Source of the DNA: a virus
Virus record (IMG/VR): IMGVR_UViG_3300022822_000077
Location: 1-25,825 of that record
DNA length: 25,825 bases
Strand: one strand, 5' to 3'
The position numbers were made by a program, and so were the translations under genes. A model generated the notes under the pieces. The model saw only the letters and a list, made by a program, of their open reading frames with translations, was not told where the DNA came from and ran no database searches. Shown one piece after another: positions 14,655 to 20,682 of the stretch; position 1 is the first letter of the stretch, and the number at the start of each line of letters is the position of its first letter.

Positions 14655-15580
14655 TGGCTAAGATAACGAGAAAAACAGGAAATGTTGTTCCTTTTGGGTC
14701 TAATGCAACAGGCACTAATAGAACAATATTTGGCCCTGACACACAAAGCGACACCCTTGACGATAATGTTACATCAGAATTTCTTGAAGGTTGGGAAATT
14801 GTGGGACCTAATGAAAACCCAAAGCTTCAAGATTATAATGCTTTAGGTTATACACAAACTTTGTTTATTGCTTACCTTCATCAAATGGGCATGGCTGAGT
14901 GGGATGGTGCTCAAGAATATCAAATACAAAGCCTTGCAGCTCGCCCTAATGGGATTTATTTTTGCAAGACCGCAAATCATACAAGTGTAACTATCCCTGA
15001 ATCAGACGCAACAAATTGGTTTGCACTATCAATAACTGATCCAACAGTTACAGGTTCAACAGTATTTACGCAATCAACAAACAACATAGGTCTTACGGGT
15101 ATTGGCTCCATTGGTTTAGCAGTTGGTGACGTTATAAGGCCCGATGGGTCATCTAACAATGACAAAGATTTTACAGTTGAAGTTATAACGGACGCTAATA
15201 ACATCATTGTCAACCAAGCCCATGCAGGTGGTACAAGTAAAAAATCACTAGTTAATGAAACCGTTAGCACTACTATTACTTTAGTTGCTAGAGCAAAAAA
15301 TGCGCCTCTTGGCTTAGGGCAGGGAGTTGTTGATCTTACCAGTGTTAGATCGCAAGGGACTGTGTATACAAACGACACAGAAAGAACAATTGAAGTCTAT
15401 GTTATTATGAGACTTGGATCAGCCGGTGGTACAGTTGCGGAAATAGATGGAAAGGCATCGGGAAGAATGGAAGATCCTTCTAGTGGTTCTGTCGATTCAT
15501 TTTCTATTGCTGTTCCAAAAGACAGCACTTATGAAATTACGTCAGCTAACACTAAAACAGGTTGGGTAGAAATTCGGTAA
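14654..15580 (+). CDS. Tail fibre / receptor-binding protein
   Basis: The 308-residue protein has an N-terminal attachment region (NVVPFGSNATGTNRTIFG, TQSDTLDDNVTSEFLEGWEIVGPNENPKLQDYNALG) of a type found at the start of many phage fibre proteins. A carbohydrate-binding-like WDGAQEYQIQSLAARPNGIYFCKTANHT segment follows, similar to chitin-binding type 3 tail modules. Then come beta-rich repeats and a C-terminal strand domain (TERTIEVYVIMRLGS to FSIAVPKDSTYEITS) suited to trimer closure and receptor contact. It is quite short for a fibre and probably projects only slightly from the baseplate. The gene is the last structural one before its putative chaperone. Confidence 0.68.
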   Translation: MAKITRKTGNVVPFGSNATGTNRTIFGPDTQSDTLDDNVTSEFLEGWEIVGPNENPKLQDYNALGYTQTLFIAYLHQMGMAEWDGAQEYQIQSLAARPNGIYFCKTANHTSVTIPESDATNWFALSITDPTVTGSTVFTQSTNNIGLTGIGSIGLAVGDVIRPDGSSNNDKDFTVEVITDANNIIVNQAHAGGTSKKSLVNETVSTTITLVARAKNAPLGLGQGVVDLTSVRSQGTVYTNDTERTIEVYVIMRLGSAGGTVAEIDGKASGRMEDPSSGSVDSFSIAVPKDSTYEITSANTKTGWVEIR

Positions 15581-15599
15581 ACAAACAGGATTGATTAAA

Positions 15600-16016
15600 A
15601 TGAATAGATATTACAAAAACGAACAAGGTAAGTTGTTCGAAAATCCAAATTTAAGCAAATACAAAAAAGGCTATTTAACTGAGATTAGCACTAAAGAATA
15701 TAAGGATGAGTTAGCCATTATACTTGCCCCCAAACCGTTAACGCCTAAGCAGATACGCGACGCGGCAATGTTAGAAATGGAATATGACTTCGGTGACGGT
15801 CGCATTATTCAAGTGCGTCAAGGCGACTTTGATTTGATTGCAGGTGGTATTGATGATGGCATTGACTGGTGGAAAATGAAAGATAACAAGGTCTATGATG
15901 TCACTAGCGACGAGTTATACACCGCTTTAAAGTCGGGCAGGGAGCAATTAAAAACGATATGGGTAGCACACAAGGCGCTATTACCTGTAGGAGTTCGAAC
16001 AAAATCAAAAAAATGA
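15600..16016 (+). CDS. Putative tail fibre assembly chaperone
   Basis: The start chosen is ATG 15600, nine bases after AGGA; an in-frame TTG at 15591 is a weaker choice. The 138-residue product starts MNRYYKNEQGKLFENPN, like the N-terminal unit of fibre assembly (tfa) proteins. A proline-linked helix follows (KPLTPKQIRDAAMLEMEYDFGDG), then GRIIQVRQGDFDLIAGGIDDGIDWWKMKDNKVYDVTSDELYTALKSG, similar to the DUF4376-like module found next to fibres, which folds or caps fibre tips. It lies directly downstream of the fibre gene. Either a chaperone or a small tip protein is possible. Confidence 0.52.
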   Translation: MNRYYKNEQGKLFENPNLSKYKKGYLTEISTKEYKDELAIILAPKPLTPKQIRDAAMLEMEYDFGDGRIIQVRQGDFDLIAGGIDDGIDWWKMKDNKVYDVTSDELYTALKSGREQLKTIWVAHKALLPVGVRTKSKK

Positions 16017-16028
16017 GAGGTGTTTAAA

Positions 16029-16538
16029 ATGTATGATTTTATAATGGGCTTTGTAGCAGAAATGAAAACTATGCTTTTATTTATTGTTGTTATTCTTGGC
16101 TTGGCCTTTTTTTGGGTGTTCGGCATCAAAGGTAAGTCATTTAAATTTTGGAAGAATAACGAGGGCGAAGGTTCAGCGGCAAGTGCGGCACTAGGAATTT
16201 TTATTATTATAGGATTTGCTTTTGTGGGTTATTCGCTGTTTTACTCAGCCAACACCAAAGCCAGTAGTGATATGTTTATGGGTGGTACGTTGTTTAATGA
16301 GTTTGGCGTTTATATCGGCATAGATGCAACGCTTAAAACGTCCGCACAGTGCGTTGAAGGCGGGACTGATGACAAACTCACATCTAATATGGGTCTAGTT
16401 GGAAACCTATGGAGGCATCAGAATAAGCGGCATGAGCTAGACGGTAAATACACACATCATTCTTGCGTGTTTGGTAAAGACAGGAATGGCTATGACGGCC
16501 TTGGCCTGAATTACACATATTGGTTTTATCGGAGGTAA
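16029..16538 (+). CDS. Two-TM membrane protein with beta-rich C-terminal domain
   Basis: ATG 16029 is chosen because GAGAGGTG (16015-16022) sits six bases upstream; the GTG at 16020 falls inside that site. The 169-residue protein has two hydrophobic helices (about 13-31 and 53-72), joined by a Lys-rich loop and followed by a soluble part (about 85-169). This part consists of alternating strands: FNEFGVYIGIDATL, SNMGLVGNLW, HELDGKYTHHSCVFG and GYDGLGLNYTYWFYRR. Two Cys (108 and 146) could form a disulfide, suggesting an exported domain. The HHS motif and the aromatic terminal strand recall outer-membrane barrel proteins, but only about four strands exist. The neighbouring endolysin and holin genes suggest lysis or exclusion. 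Function unknown. Confidence 0.6.
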   Translation: MYDFIMGFVAEMKTMLLFIVVILGLAFFWVFGIKGKSFKFWKNNEGEGSAASAALGIFIIIGFAFVGYSLFYSANTKASSDMFMGGTLFNEFGVYIGIDATLKTSAQCVEGGTDDKLTSNMGLVGNLWRHQNKRHELDGKYTHHSCVFGKDRNGYDGLGLNYTYWFYRR

Positions 16539-16544
16539 TTTAGA

Positions 16545-16925
16545 ATGATTAAAACATTAAATTTTAACCCAGAATTAGACACTAAACTCTTATGCACTTG
16601 CGGACATAAATTGTGTGATAAGCGTAGTATCAACCAAGAGCATTTAAATAGAATGCAGCTAGTCCGATTTAATTTAGGTTTTGCGTTATCTGTGACAAGT
16701 GGGGGTCGATGCCCTTATCACGACGAAGAAGCGCACAGAACAACTCCAGCAGACCACCAGAAAGGCAATGGCGGGGATGTAAGAGTAAATGGTAGCACTC
16801 GCGGTAACGTAGTAAGAGCAGGCCAAGAGGCAGGTTGTAACGCTATTGGAGTAGCTAAAACATTTGTACATTTAGGTTTTAGGCCAGAATTGCCGAAGGG
16901 CCATATAACAATGTGGGTTTATTAA
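16545..16925 (+). CDS. Endolysin, M15-family peptidase
   Basis: The 126-residue protein contains the M15 zinc-peptidase pattern. SVTSGGRCPYHDEEAH comes near residues 49-64, then ADHQKGNGGDVRV with zinc ligands H71 and D78, and FVHLGF with the third ligand H109. M15 enzymes of phages cut peptidoglycan peptide stems (L-Ala-D-Glu or D-Ala bonds) to lyse the cell. The N-terminus carries a small Cys motif (CTCGHKLC) that may bind metal or a partner. No signal peptide is visible, so release would need a holin, matching the downstream membrane protein genes. Ribosome site GGAGG lies about nine bases before the ATG. The size equals that of single-domain M15_3-like endolysins. Confidence 0.78.
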   Translation: MIKTLNFNPELDTKLLCTCGHKLCDKRSINQEHLNRMQLVRFNLGFALSVTSGGRCPYHDEEAHRTTPADHQKGNGGDVRVNGSTRGNVVRAGQEAGCNAIGVAKTFVHLGFRPELPKGHITMWVY

Positions 16926-16927
16926 TT

Positions 16928-17518
16928 ATGGACTGGCTAGGCAAGTTAAAAGAGTATGCGCCAAGCATTGCAAGCGCAGTATTAACAGGCGGCACAACTT
17001 TGCCGCAGTTAGCCTTTAAGGCAATAAAAGATGCGACTGGCATTGACATGAAAAGTGAGACAGATCTTAAATCATTTGTTGAGTCTGCCAATCCAGAGCA
17101 ATTGATTGCAATGAAACGCGCCAATCATGATTATGATATTAAGAAAGCTGAGCTAAAGGTTGAACTTAGAAAGGTTGAATCGGAAGAGCTAGAAACGGTC
17201 AACAAAACAATTCGAGTTGAATCAAGTTCTGATGATTGGTTTGTACGTCGATGGAGGCCATTTTATGGTTATTGTGTTGCGGTTTCTTGGGCTATACAGA
17301 TGATAGGCTTTACCGGAGTTCTACTTTATACTGCTGTCAAAAATCCAACATTGCTATCTGCTCTGGTTAGCCAAATGGCTGTGTTGCTAGGATCTTTAAT
17401 AACCCTTTGGGGAATTGCATTAGCTGTTCTTGGTGTAAGCATACACAAGCGAAGCCAAGACAAACAAAAAGCACCTAAAGAAAACGGTGGGTTAATAAAG
17501 TCTTTGTTAAGCAAGTGA
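16928..17518 (+). CDS. Holin of the 3TM / gene-transfer-release type
   Basis: ATG 16928 gives 196 residues beginning MDWLGKLKEYAPSIASAVLTGG. A longer version from GTG 16913 overlaps the endolysin end and is less likely. A charged helical stretch (KKAELKVELRKVESEELETVNKTIRVE) precedes SSDDWFVRRWRPFYGYCVAVSWAIQMIGF. The segments around residues 106-128 and 138-165 form the membrane part, and the 'RPFYGY' element with 'LWGIALAVLGV' is the signature of the 3TM GTA-type holins. These make membrane lesions that release the endolysin. A basic tail ends the protein. Two clear hydrophobic helices are seen, with a third possible near the N-terminus. Confidence 0.72.
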   Translation: MDWLGKLKEYAPSIASAVLTGGTTLPQLAFKAIKDATGIDMKSETDLKSFVESANPEQLIAMKRANHDYDIKKAELKVELRKVESEELETVNKTIRVESSSDDWFVRRWRPFYGYCVAVSWAIQMIGFTGVLLYTAVKNPTLLSALVSQMAVLLGSLITLWGIALAVLGVSIHKRSQDKQKAPKENGGLIKSLLSK

Positions 17519-17524
17519 TGAAAA

Positions 17525-17665
17525 ATGCAGTGGTACACAGTAGAGGTTCTTTCATGGCTGTTGATTATCTTTTCAGTTTTAGCCGGTTTATTTAAATACA
17601 CTATAAAGGCAGTAAGGAATTATGAGCGTAAAAGAAATGATAATGACAGTGGCAACGAGCCCTAA
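17525..17665 (+). CDS. 46-residue membrane protein overlapping the next gene
   Basis: The ATG at 17525 opens a 46-residue frame that ends at 17663-17665, overlapping the downstream holin-like gene (from 17622) by 44 bases in another frame. The protein has a short polar N-terminus (MQWYTVE), a clear hydrophobic helix (VLSWLLIIFSVLAGLF) and a very basic tail (KAVRNYERKRNDNDSG). This is the topology of small lysis accessory proteins such as pinholins, antiholins or spanin-like subunits. The ribosome site (AAGTGATG just upstream) is weak, so translation may be coupled to the preceding stop. Another ATG at 17518 gives an unlikely frame. Function unknown. Confidence 0.48.
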   Translation: MQWYTVEVLSWLLIIFSVLAGLFKYTIKAVRNYERKRNDNDSGNEP

Positions 17666-17924
17666 AACGGCGGCTACAGTGTCAGCGGCCACCACCGGAA
17701 CGGGCGCTACATTTCTTTATTGGATTCCTAATGACATCGGCAAGCTAGCCACATTAGTCGGAATTATTTTATCGATCATGTTGATTAAACTTCATTTTAC
17801 GATGCTCAAAAAGCTGAACATGGAAATGGAAGACATGAGAAAAGAAAGGGAAGAACGAAAAAATAAGGTCGAATCTAGACGGTCAAAAGGTGAGCCATGT
17901 GTTAGGGCTTGCGACGAGACATAA
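17622..17924 (+). CDS. Small holin-like membrane protein
   Basis: A good ribosome site (AAGGA) lies just upstream of the ATG at 17622. The 100-residue product has a weakly hydrophobic N-terminal helix (VATSPKTAATVSAATTGTGATF), a clear membrane helix (GKLATLVGIILSIMLIKLHF) and a long charged coiled tail (MEMEDMRKEREERKNKVESRRS). This is the two-helix plus basic-tail layout of class II holins. It follows the 3TM holin, so one may be holin and the other antiholin, or this may be an envelope spanin without a visible lipobox. The stop at 17922-17924 is followed at once by a hairpin. Confidence 0.58.
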   Translation: MSVKEMIMTVATSPKTAATVSAATTGTGATFLYWIPNDIGKLATLVGIILSIMLIKLHFTMLKKLNMEMEDMRKEREERKNKVESRRSKGEPCVRACDET

Positions 17925-17950
17925 AAAAGCCCAAGAGTTTAATCTTGGGC
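17923..17950 (-). terminator. Intrinsic terminator acting on leftward transcription
   Basis: GCCCAAGA (17929-17936) and TCTTGGGC (17943-17950) form an eight-pair stem with a six-base loop. On the minus strand the stem is followed by six T (the A run at 17923-17928). No T run follows on the plus strand, so termination is mainly for leftward transcripts that pass the first terminator. Confidence 0.7.
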
Positions 17951-18049
17951 AAGCACAATAATAAACGTTAAAAAATATCAAAACTAAAAGCATAATTAAG
18001 TGTTTCGCAGGATTGCTAACACACCTAAATAGTACCACTAATTTTAGAC

Positions 18050-18090
18050 AAAAAAAAGCCTAAACTTAATTAGGCTTCTTTTTCTTTTTA
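18050..18090. terminator. Bidirectional terminator between late and early arms
   Basis: AAGCCTAA (18056-18063) pairs with TTAGGCTT (18070-18077) around a six-base loop. It is preceded by an A run (18050-18057) and followed by CTTTTTCTTTTT, so it can stop transcription from either side at the convergent junction of the late (+) operon and the small-gene (-) operon. Confidence 0.82.
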
Positions 18091-18115
18091 TCAATTATTT
18101 TCTTTGTCGGGGTCT

Positions 18116-18367
18116 TTAAGTTTGCCATCCAACTTCAGTTAATAAAATTCGATCGGTTGACTGAATAGCTTTACTATTTTGCGTGATCTCGCCAGTCACC
18201 TTCCATATATATTCTTGCTTTACATTGATCGCTGCAACCTTAACAGCCGGCGCAGGAACGACAATACAAAAAAGCTCCTGTTCTGGCTTAGCGTCATCGG
18301 CATAAGCAATTGTAAATCTAAACATCAAGCAGATGATGGTAGCGGTTAATAAAAATAACTTTTTCAT
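18116..18367 (-). CDS. Small exported protein with signal peptide (83 aa)
   Basis: The ATG at 18365-18367 is chosen because AGGAG stands about ten bases upstream and the resulting N-terminus MKKLFLLTATIICLMFRFTIAYA is a typical Sec signal peptide, with a probable cut after AYA before DDAKPEQ. A longer frame to 18418 would hide the signal. The mature part (about 60 residues) is mostly beta-prone (FCIVVPAPAVKVAAINV, YIWKVTGEI) with a single Cys (residue 34) and no known domain. It is the last gene of the leftward small-gene operon, just before the bidirectional terminator. Export to the periplasm suggests an envelope function such as exclusion or lysis control, but this is inference. Confidence 0.68.
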   Translation of the reverse strand: MKKLFLLTATIICLMFRFTIAYADDAKPEQELFCIVVPAPAVKVAAINVKQEYIWKVTGEITQNSKAIQSTDRILLTEVGWQT

Positions 18368-18448
18368 TTCATATGATCTCCTAGTTTTTGTGAAGGTACT
18401 TATTAAAACAGAATGCAAATAGTAATCTGTAATGGTTGCATGGTTAAG

Positions 18449-18886
18449 CTATACAGTCCAATCGTCACAGGCACTCATAATAAAAGAAATGTCATCTTTT
18501 GCAAAATACACAACTCCAGCATCGCACTTTATAAGCCATCCATTAGTCTTCATTTTAAAATGTGTGACATTTGAAAAATCTTGGCATATGCCTGGATTGC
18601 TTTTAGTGACTACTCTCCTTGTTTTTTCGTGATTGATTTTTACCCAGTCATTGCTTTTATTTATAACCTCTGGCTTTTCACAGTCCTTTTTAGCGTCATC
18701 GCCCCAAGAATCATTTAAATCAAGTATGTCAGCATCATAATATTTTTTGGCATGAAGCTGCCCTTGTCGATAAACTTCTGCTACAGATGTCACATTATCG
18801 TTCGAAAAGCCTGACACAATATTGCAAACCATTTGATCGATAAACTCATTTATGGCTTCGGCCTTTATTTGTTTGCTTGGTTTCAT
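18449..18886 (-). CDS. Hypothetical early protein (145 aa)
   Basis: The ATG at 18884-18886, six bases from AGGTG and just after the upstream stop, is preferred over the ATG nine codons earlier. The product has a helical N-terminus (KPSKQIKAEAINEFIDQMVCNIVSGF, then SVAEVYRQGQLHAKKYYDADI) and a strand-rich C-terminal half. This half contains several Trp and Cys: WVKINHEKTRRVVTKSNPGICQDFSN, then THFKMKTNGWLIKCDAGVVYFAKDD. There is no signal or membrane helix. It is probably a cytoplasmic two-part protein. The start overlaps neither neighbour but is co-transcribed with the small-gene operon. No family is recognised. Confidence 0.62.
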   Translation of the reverse strand: MKPSKQIKAEAINEFIDQMVCNIVSGFSNDNVTSVAEVYRQGQLHAKKYYDADILDLNDSWGDDAKKDCEKPEVINKSNDWVKINHEKTRRVVTKSNPGICQDFSNVTHFKMKTNGWLIKCDAGVVYFAKDDISFIMSACDDWTV

Positions 18887-18887
18887 A

Positions 18888-19085
18888 TTATTCACCTTTA
18901 GTTGGCTTTTCATCTGGCCATTTGATTACGTGCGGGTGGCCTTGGTTATAAATAATTAAATGATGGTTTTTAAGCAGCCATTCGTTAAAATCTAACTTTT
19001 TAGGTTTGACTGTAGGCTGATGGCTAAATCCAAGCCCGATAAAAATTACCGCAAAAGTTATGGCGATAAAAAGTAAAACTTTCAT
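18888..19085 (-). CDS. Small membrane-anchored protein (65 aa)
   Basis: The gene has AAGGTG seven bases before its ATG and ends two bases before the next gene's start. The product begins MKVLLFIAITFAVIFIGLGF, an uncleaved-looking hydrophobic N-terminus, then has a short soluble part (VKPKKLDFNEWLLKNHHLIIYNQGHPHVIKWPDEKP). This could be a periplasmic segment anchored in the inner membrane. His and Trp residues are frequent. No known motif was seen. Along with its neighbours at 18116 and 19510 it makes three envelope-targeted products in this operon. Confidence 0.65.
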   Translation of the reverse strand: MKVLLFIAITFAVIFIGLGFSHQPTVKPKKLDFNEWLLKNHHLIIYNQGHPHVIKWPDEKPTKGE

Positions 19086-19094
19086 ATATCACCT

Positions 19095-19538
19095 TTAATA
19101 ATGTACGTTTGGGTTAAGTCTGGCTAATTCTTTTTTTGTAAAATCGATTTCTTGCTGATCTTTACGTAAGCGATTTTCTAAAACTTCAATACGTTTTTCA
19201 ACACGTAGCTCATCCTCTGTCTTAGGTTGCACTATTTCATAAATGTTATCACTGCCCCAGTTTGTGCCACCTAGCTTATTTATAGTGTTAAGAGTTTTTA
19301 AATTTCTAGCTATCCCCCCATTAGCTACATGGCAGATAATATCGCAGTGCTTGTCCGGTGGGTTGGGGTAAACTGGCTTAGGTGGCACTAGCTCATAATA
19401 ATCGGGGTCAACCCAGCCATCAGTTGAAATGAATAATTCTTTGCTGCTAGGATCTATATTTTGAATTTTATGTATTCTTATAAGCCTTATTTCGTCGCCT
19501 ATTTTAAAACTATTCTGGTTTTCTGTAGAGTTCGTCAT
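19095..19538 (-). CDS. Hypothetical early protein with C-terminal coiled coil (147 aa)
   Basis: The frame stays open upstream to 19652, but the better start is the ATG at 19536-19538. It has AAGGA ten bases upstream and only a 29-base overlap with the previous gene. The product opens with MTNSTENQNSFKIGDEIRLI, a KOW/SH3-like strand pattern (KIGDEIRLIRIHKIQNID). Then come a proline-rich stretch (PPKPVYPNPPDKH) with two Cys, and finally a heptad helix (EDELRVEKRIEVLENRLRKDQQEIDF). It is probably soluble and oligomeric. The operon context links it to other small host-interaction candidates. No known family is recognised. Confidence 0.6.
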   Translation of the reverse strand: MTNSTENQNSFKIGDEIRLIRIHKIQNIDPSSKELFISTDGWVDPDYYELVPPKPVYPNPPDKHCDIICHVANGGIARNLKTLNTINKLGGTNWGSDNIYEIVQPKTEDELRVEKRIEVLENRLRKDQQEIDFTKKELARLNPNVHY

Positions 19539-19722
19539 AATTAATTTTTCCTTGTCGTCTAATAAATTCAGCTCGTGTTGCAGGAGGCGTCCATTCAGCA
19601 TAGTAATCTTCAGTTGTTGTTTGTTCGCCTTTAAAATATTTAGCGCTGTCAATAGTGTGAATCATTGCAATAACACCCAAACAGGCCAAAACAAATAGTG
19701 TGTAAAAAACTCTTGTTTTCAT
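19510..19722 (-). CDS. Small membrane-anchored protein (70 aa)
   Basis: GGAGTAAGGATT just upstream is a strong ribosome site. The sequence starts MKTRVFYTLFVLACLGVIAM, an N-terminal hydrophobic helix or signal anchor with a Cys at position 14. That Cys follows LVLA-like residues only loosely, so it is not a clear lipobox. A short acidic/aromatic segment (TTTEDYYAEWTPPATRAEF) and a basic end follow. It overlaps the downstream gene by 29 bases in a different frame, suggesting coupled translation. Function unknown. It may be an envelope protein made early to alter the host surface. Confidence 0.62.
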   Translation of the reverse strand: MKTRVFYTLFVLACLGVIAMIHTIDSAKYFKGEQTTTEDYYAEWTPPATRAEFIRRQGKINYDELYRKPE

Positions 19723-19734
19723 AATCCTTACTCC

Positions 19735-19914
19735 TTAATGATCAGATTTTGTTATTCTAAGCAATCGAAACCAATAAGCATCTATTTGCTCTGGACTAGC
19801 CTTAATAGTTTCATAATCGTCGCCGTCTTTATGAAAAAATATTTTATCTTTCGCTTTAGAAAAGCTGTCAAATTTATTTAAATTATAAATTGTATTGTCA
19901 AACTCTATAAACAT
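19735..19914 (-). CDS. 59-residue conserved-looking hypothetical protein
   Basis: ATG at 19912-19914, preceded by AGGGG six bases away; stop TAA at 19735-19737. The product reads MFIEFDNTIYNLNKFDSFSK, then KDKIFFHKDGDDYETIKASPEQIDAYWFRLLR. The compact beta-then-helix pattern and regular composition suggest a real folded protein. It lies in the 200-base gap between two larger genes with tight spacing on both sides, which supports it. It has no membrane segment or Cys. I do not recognise a family, but the strand-turn-strand start (FIEFDNTIYNL) is seen in small phage proteins that make dimeric regulators or inhibitors; this is speculative. Confidence 0.6.
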   Translation of the reverse strand: MFIEFDNTIYNLNKFDSFSKAKDKIFFHKDGDDYETIKASPEQIDAYWFRLLRITKSDH

Positions 19915-19927
19915 AATATTCCCCTAA

Positions 19928-20191
19928 TTAATGCATGTACTCATCATCACGCTCTGGCTCTTGCAACTCTTCATCAAAGCTATCAAAAATCTCTTGCTCA
20001 ATTTTATTTATAGCAGATAAGTTTATTCGATCTTTAATATCTACGTCACCAAAATTTACAGAGTTGATCGTTATTCCTTCGGGAACTGGTGGAGTTTCTA
20101 GATCGCCCGACTCTTCTGGTTGATAATCATAATCAACATTTACATAAAACTCATCATCTTCAAAAAATATAGTAGTAACAAAATTACTCAT
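19928..20191 (-). CDS. Hypothetical acidic early protein (87 aa)
   Basis: The ribosome site AGGAG lies about ten bases before the ATG. The gene overlaps its upstream neighbour by eight bases. The 87 residues are strongly acidic: TTIFFEDDEFYVNVDYDYQPEE at the start, a middle strand pair (GITINSVNFGDVDIKD) and an end rich in Glu/Asp (EIFDSFDEELQEPERDDEYMH). Strong negative charge is common in phage early proteins that mimic DNA or block basic host factors, but no such activity is demonstrated here. The gene ends 13 bases before the next start. No cysteines and no membrane segment are seen. Confidence 0.6.
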   Translation of the reverse strand: MSNFVTTIFFEDDEFYVNVDYDYQPEESGDLETPPVPEGITINSVNFGDVDIKDRINLSAINKIEQEIFDSFDEELQEPERDDEYMH

Positions 20192-20402
20192 TGCGCTCTA
20201 ACTCCTGTTTATAAATTACATCCCAAAGCATAAAAAAGGTTTCTCGGTTGCCTGTGCGCCATGCTTTATTAATTTTTATCATGTGGGCCTCAGTGTCAAA
20301 CTTATTATTGTGCGCTCGCCTATATGGGTTTTCCGACTTATCAGTTTCTATATGAAAATTTAATACTGCCGATGATGAAAACATTGGGTTTAAATAATTC
20401 AT
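20184..20402 (-). CDS. Hypothetical early protein (72 aa)
   Basis: AAGGA seven bases before the ATG gives a clear ribosome site. The 72-residue product is polar and helix-prone with several His and Trp: an N-terminal MNYLNPMFSSSAVLNFHIETD, a basic segment (NPYRRAHNNKFDTEAHMIKINKAWRTGNRE) and an end (FFMLWDVIYKQELERNE). It overlaps the following acidic gene by eight bases. Basic/aromatic content makes nucleic acid binding possible. No motif was recognised, so the function is unassigned. Confidence 0.6.
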   Translation of the reverse strand: MNYLNPMFSSSAVLNFHIETDKSENPYRRAHNNKFDTEAHMIKINKAWRTGNRETFFMLWDVIYKQELERNE

Positions 20403-20416
20403 GGCTTTTTCCTTTT

Positions 20417-20647
20417 TTACAATTTAATTGATTTTATTTCTTTAATTGATGACAAGCAGCTACCGCAAGTAATGCCGCCCATATACACTTCTTTTTCTTC
20501 AAAACCTGCATGACCTTCACCCCATCCATAAACTTGTCCACTACAAAAACACATTGTAGATCCAGCCCCTGAAACGCTTAAACACCACGCGGGTTCATCG
20601 ACTTTTTGACCGTCTTCATCAAATGTTATTTTTACTAAAGTATGCAT
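20417..20647 (-). CDS. Cys-rich small protein, possible zinc binder (76 aa)
   Basis: The 76-residue product starts MHTLVKITFDEDGQKVDEPAW. It carries five Cys arranged as C22, C33-x-C35 and C61-x2-C64, with His46 between (GWGEGHAGF). This pattern could coordinate zinc or an iron-sulfur site. The rest is short strands (EVYMGGITCGSCLSS). AGG lies eight bases before the ATG. It is the first gene after a hairpin terminator, so it depends on readthrough from the promoter at 20902. No family is recognised. Small Cys-rich phage proteins often bind host transcription factors, but this is inference. Confidence 0.6.
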   Translation of the reverse strand: MHTLVKITFDEDGQKVDEPAWCLSVSGAGSTMCFCSGQVYGWGEGHAGFEEKEVYMGGITCGSCLSSIKEIKSIKL

Positions 20648-20658
20648 TTGTTAAACCT

Positions 20659-20675
20659 AAAAGCCCCGAAGGGCT
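20659..20675 (-). terminator. UUCG-capped hairpin, probable partial terminator
   Basis: Read leftward, AGCCC-TTCG-GGGCT (20675 to 20662) makes a five-pair stem capped by a C(UUCG)G tetraloop, followed by TTTT. It lies between the 52-residue gene and the following genes. The U run is short, so termination may be incomplete and allow expression of the downstream genes. Confidence 0.65.
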
Positions 20676-20682
20676 GGTTAAT

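Noticed and set aside
14977-15378. 133-residue minus-strand frame in the fibre gene
   Set aside because: Antisense shadow of a plausible fibre protein; no supporting signal.
17518-17595. 25-residue frame from ATG 17518
   Set aside because: Less protein-like than the 17525 frame, which has a clear membrane helix.
18432-18632. 66-residue plus-strand frame
   Set aside because: Antisense to the 145-residue early gene and against the direction of the operon.
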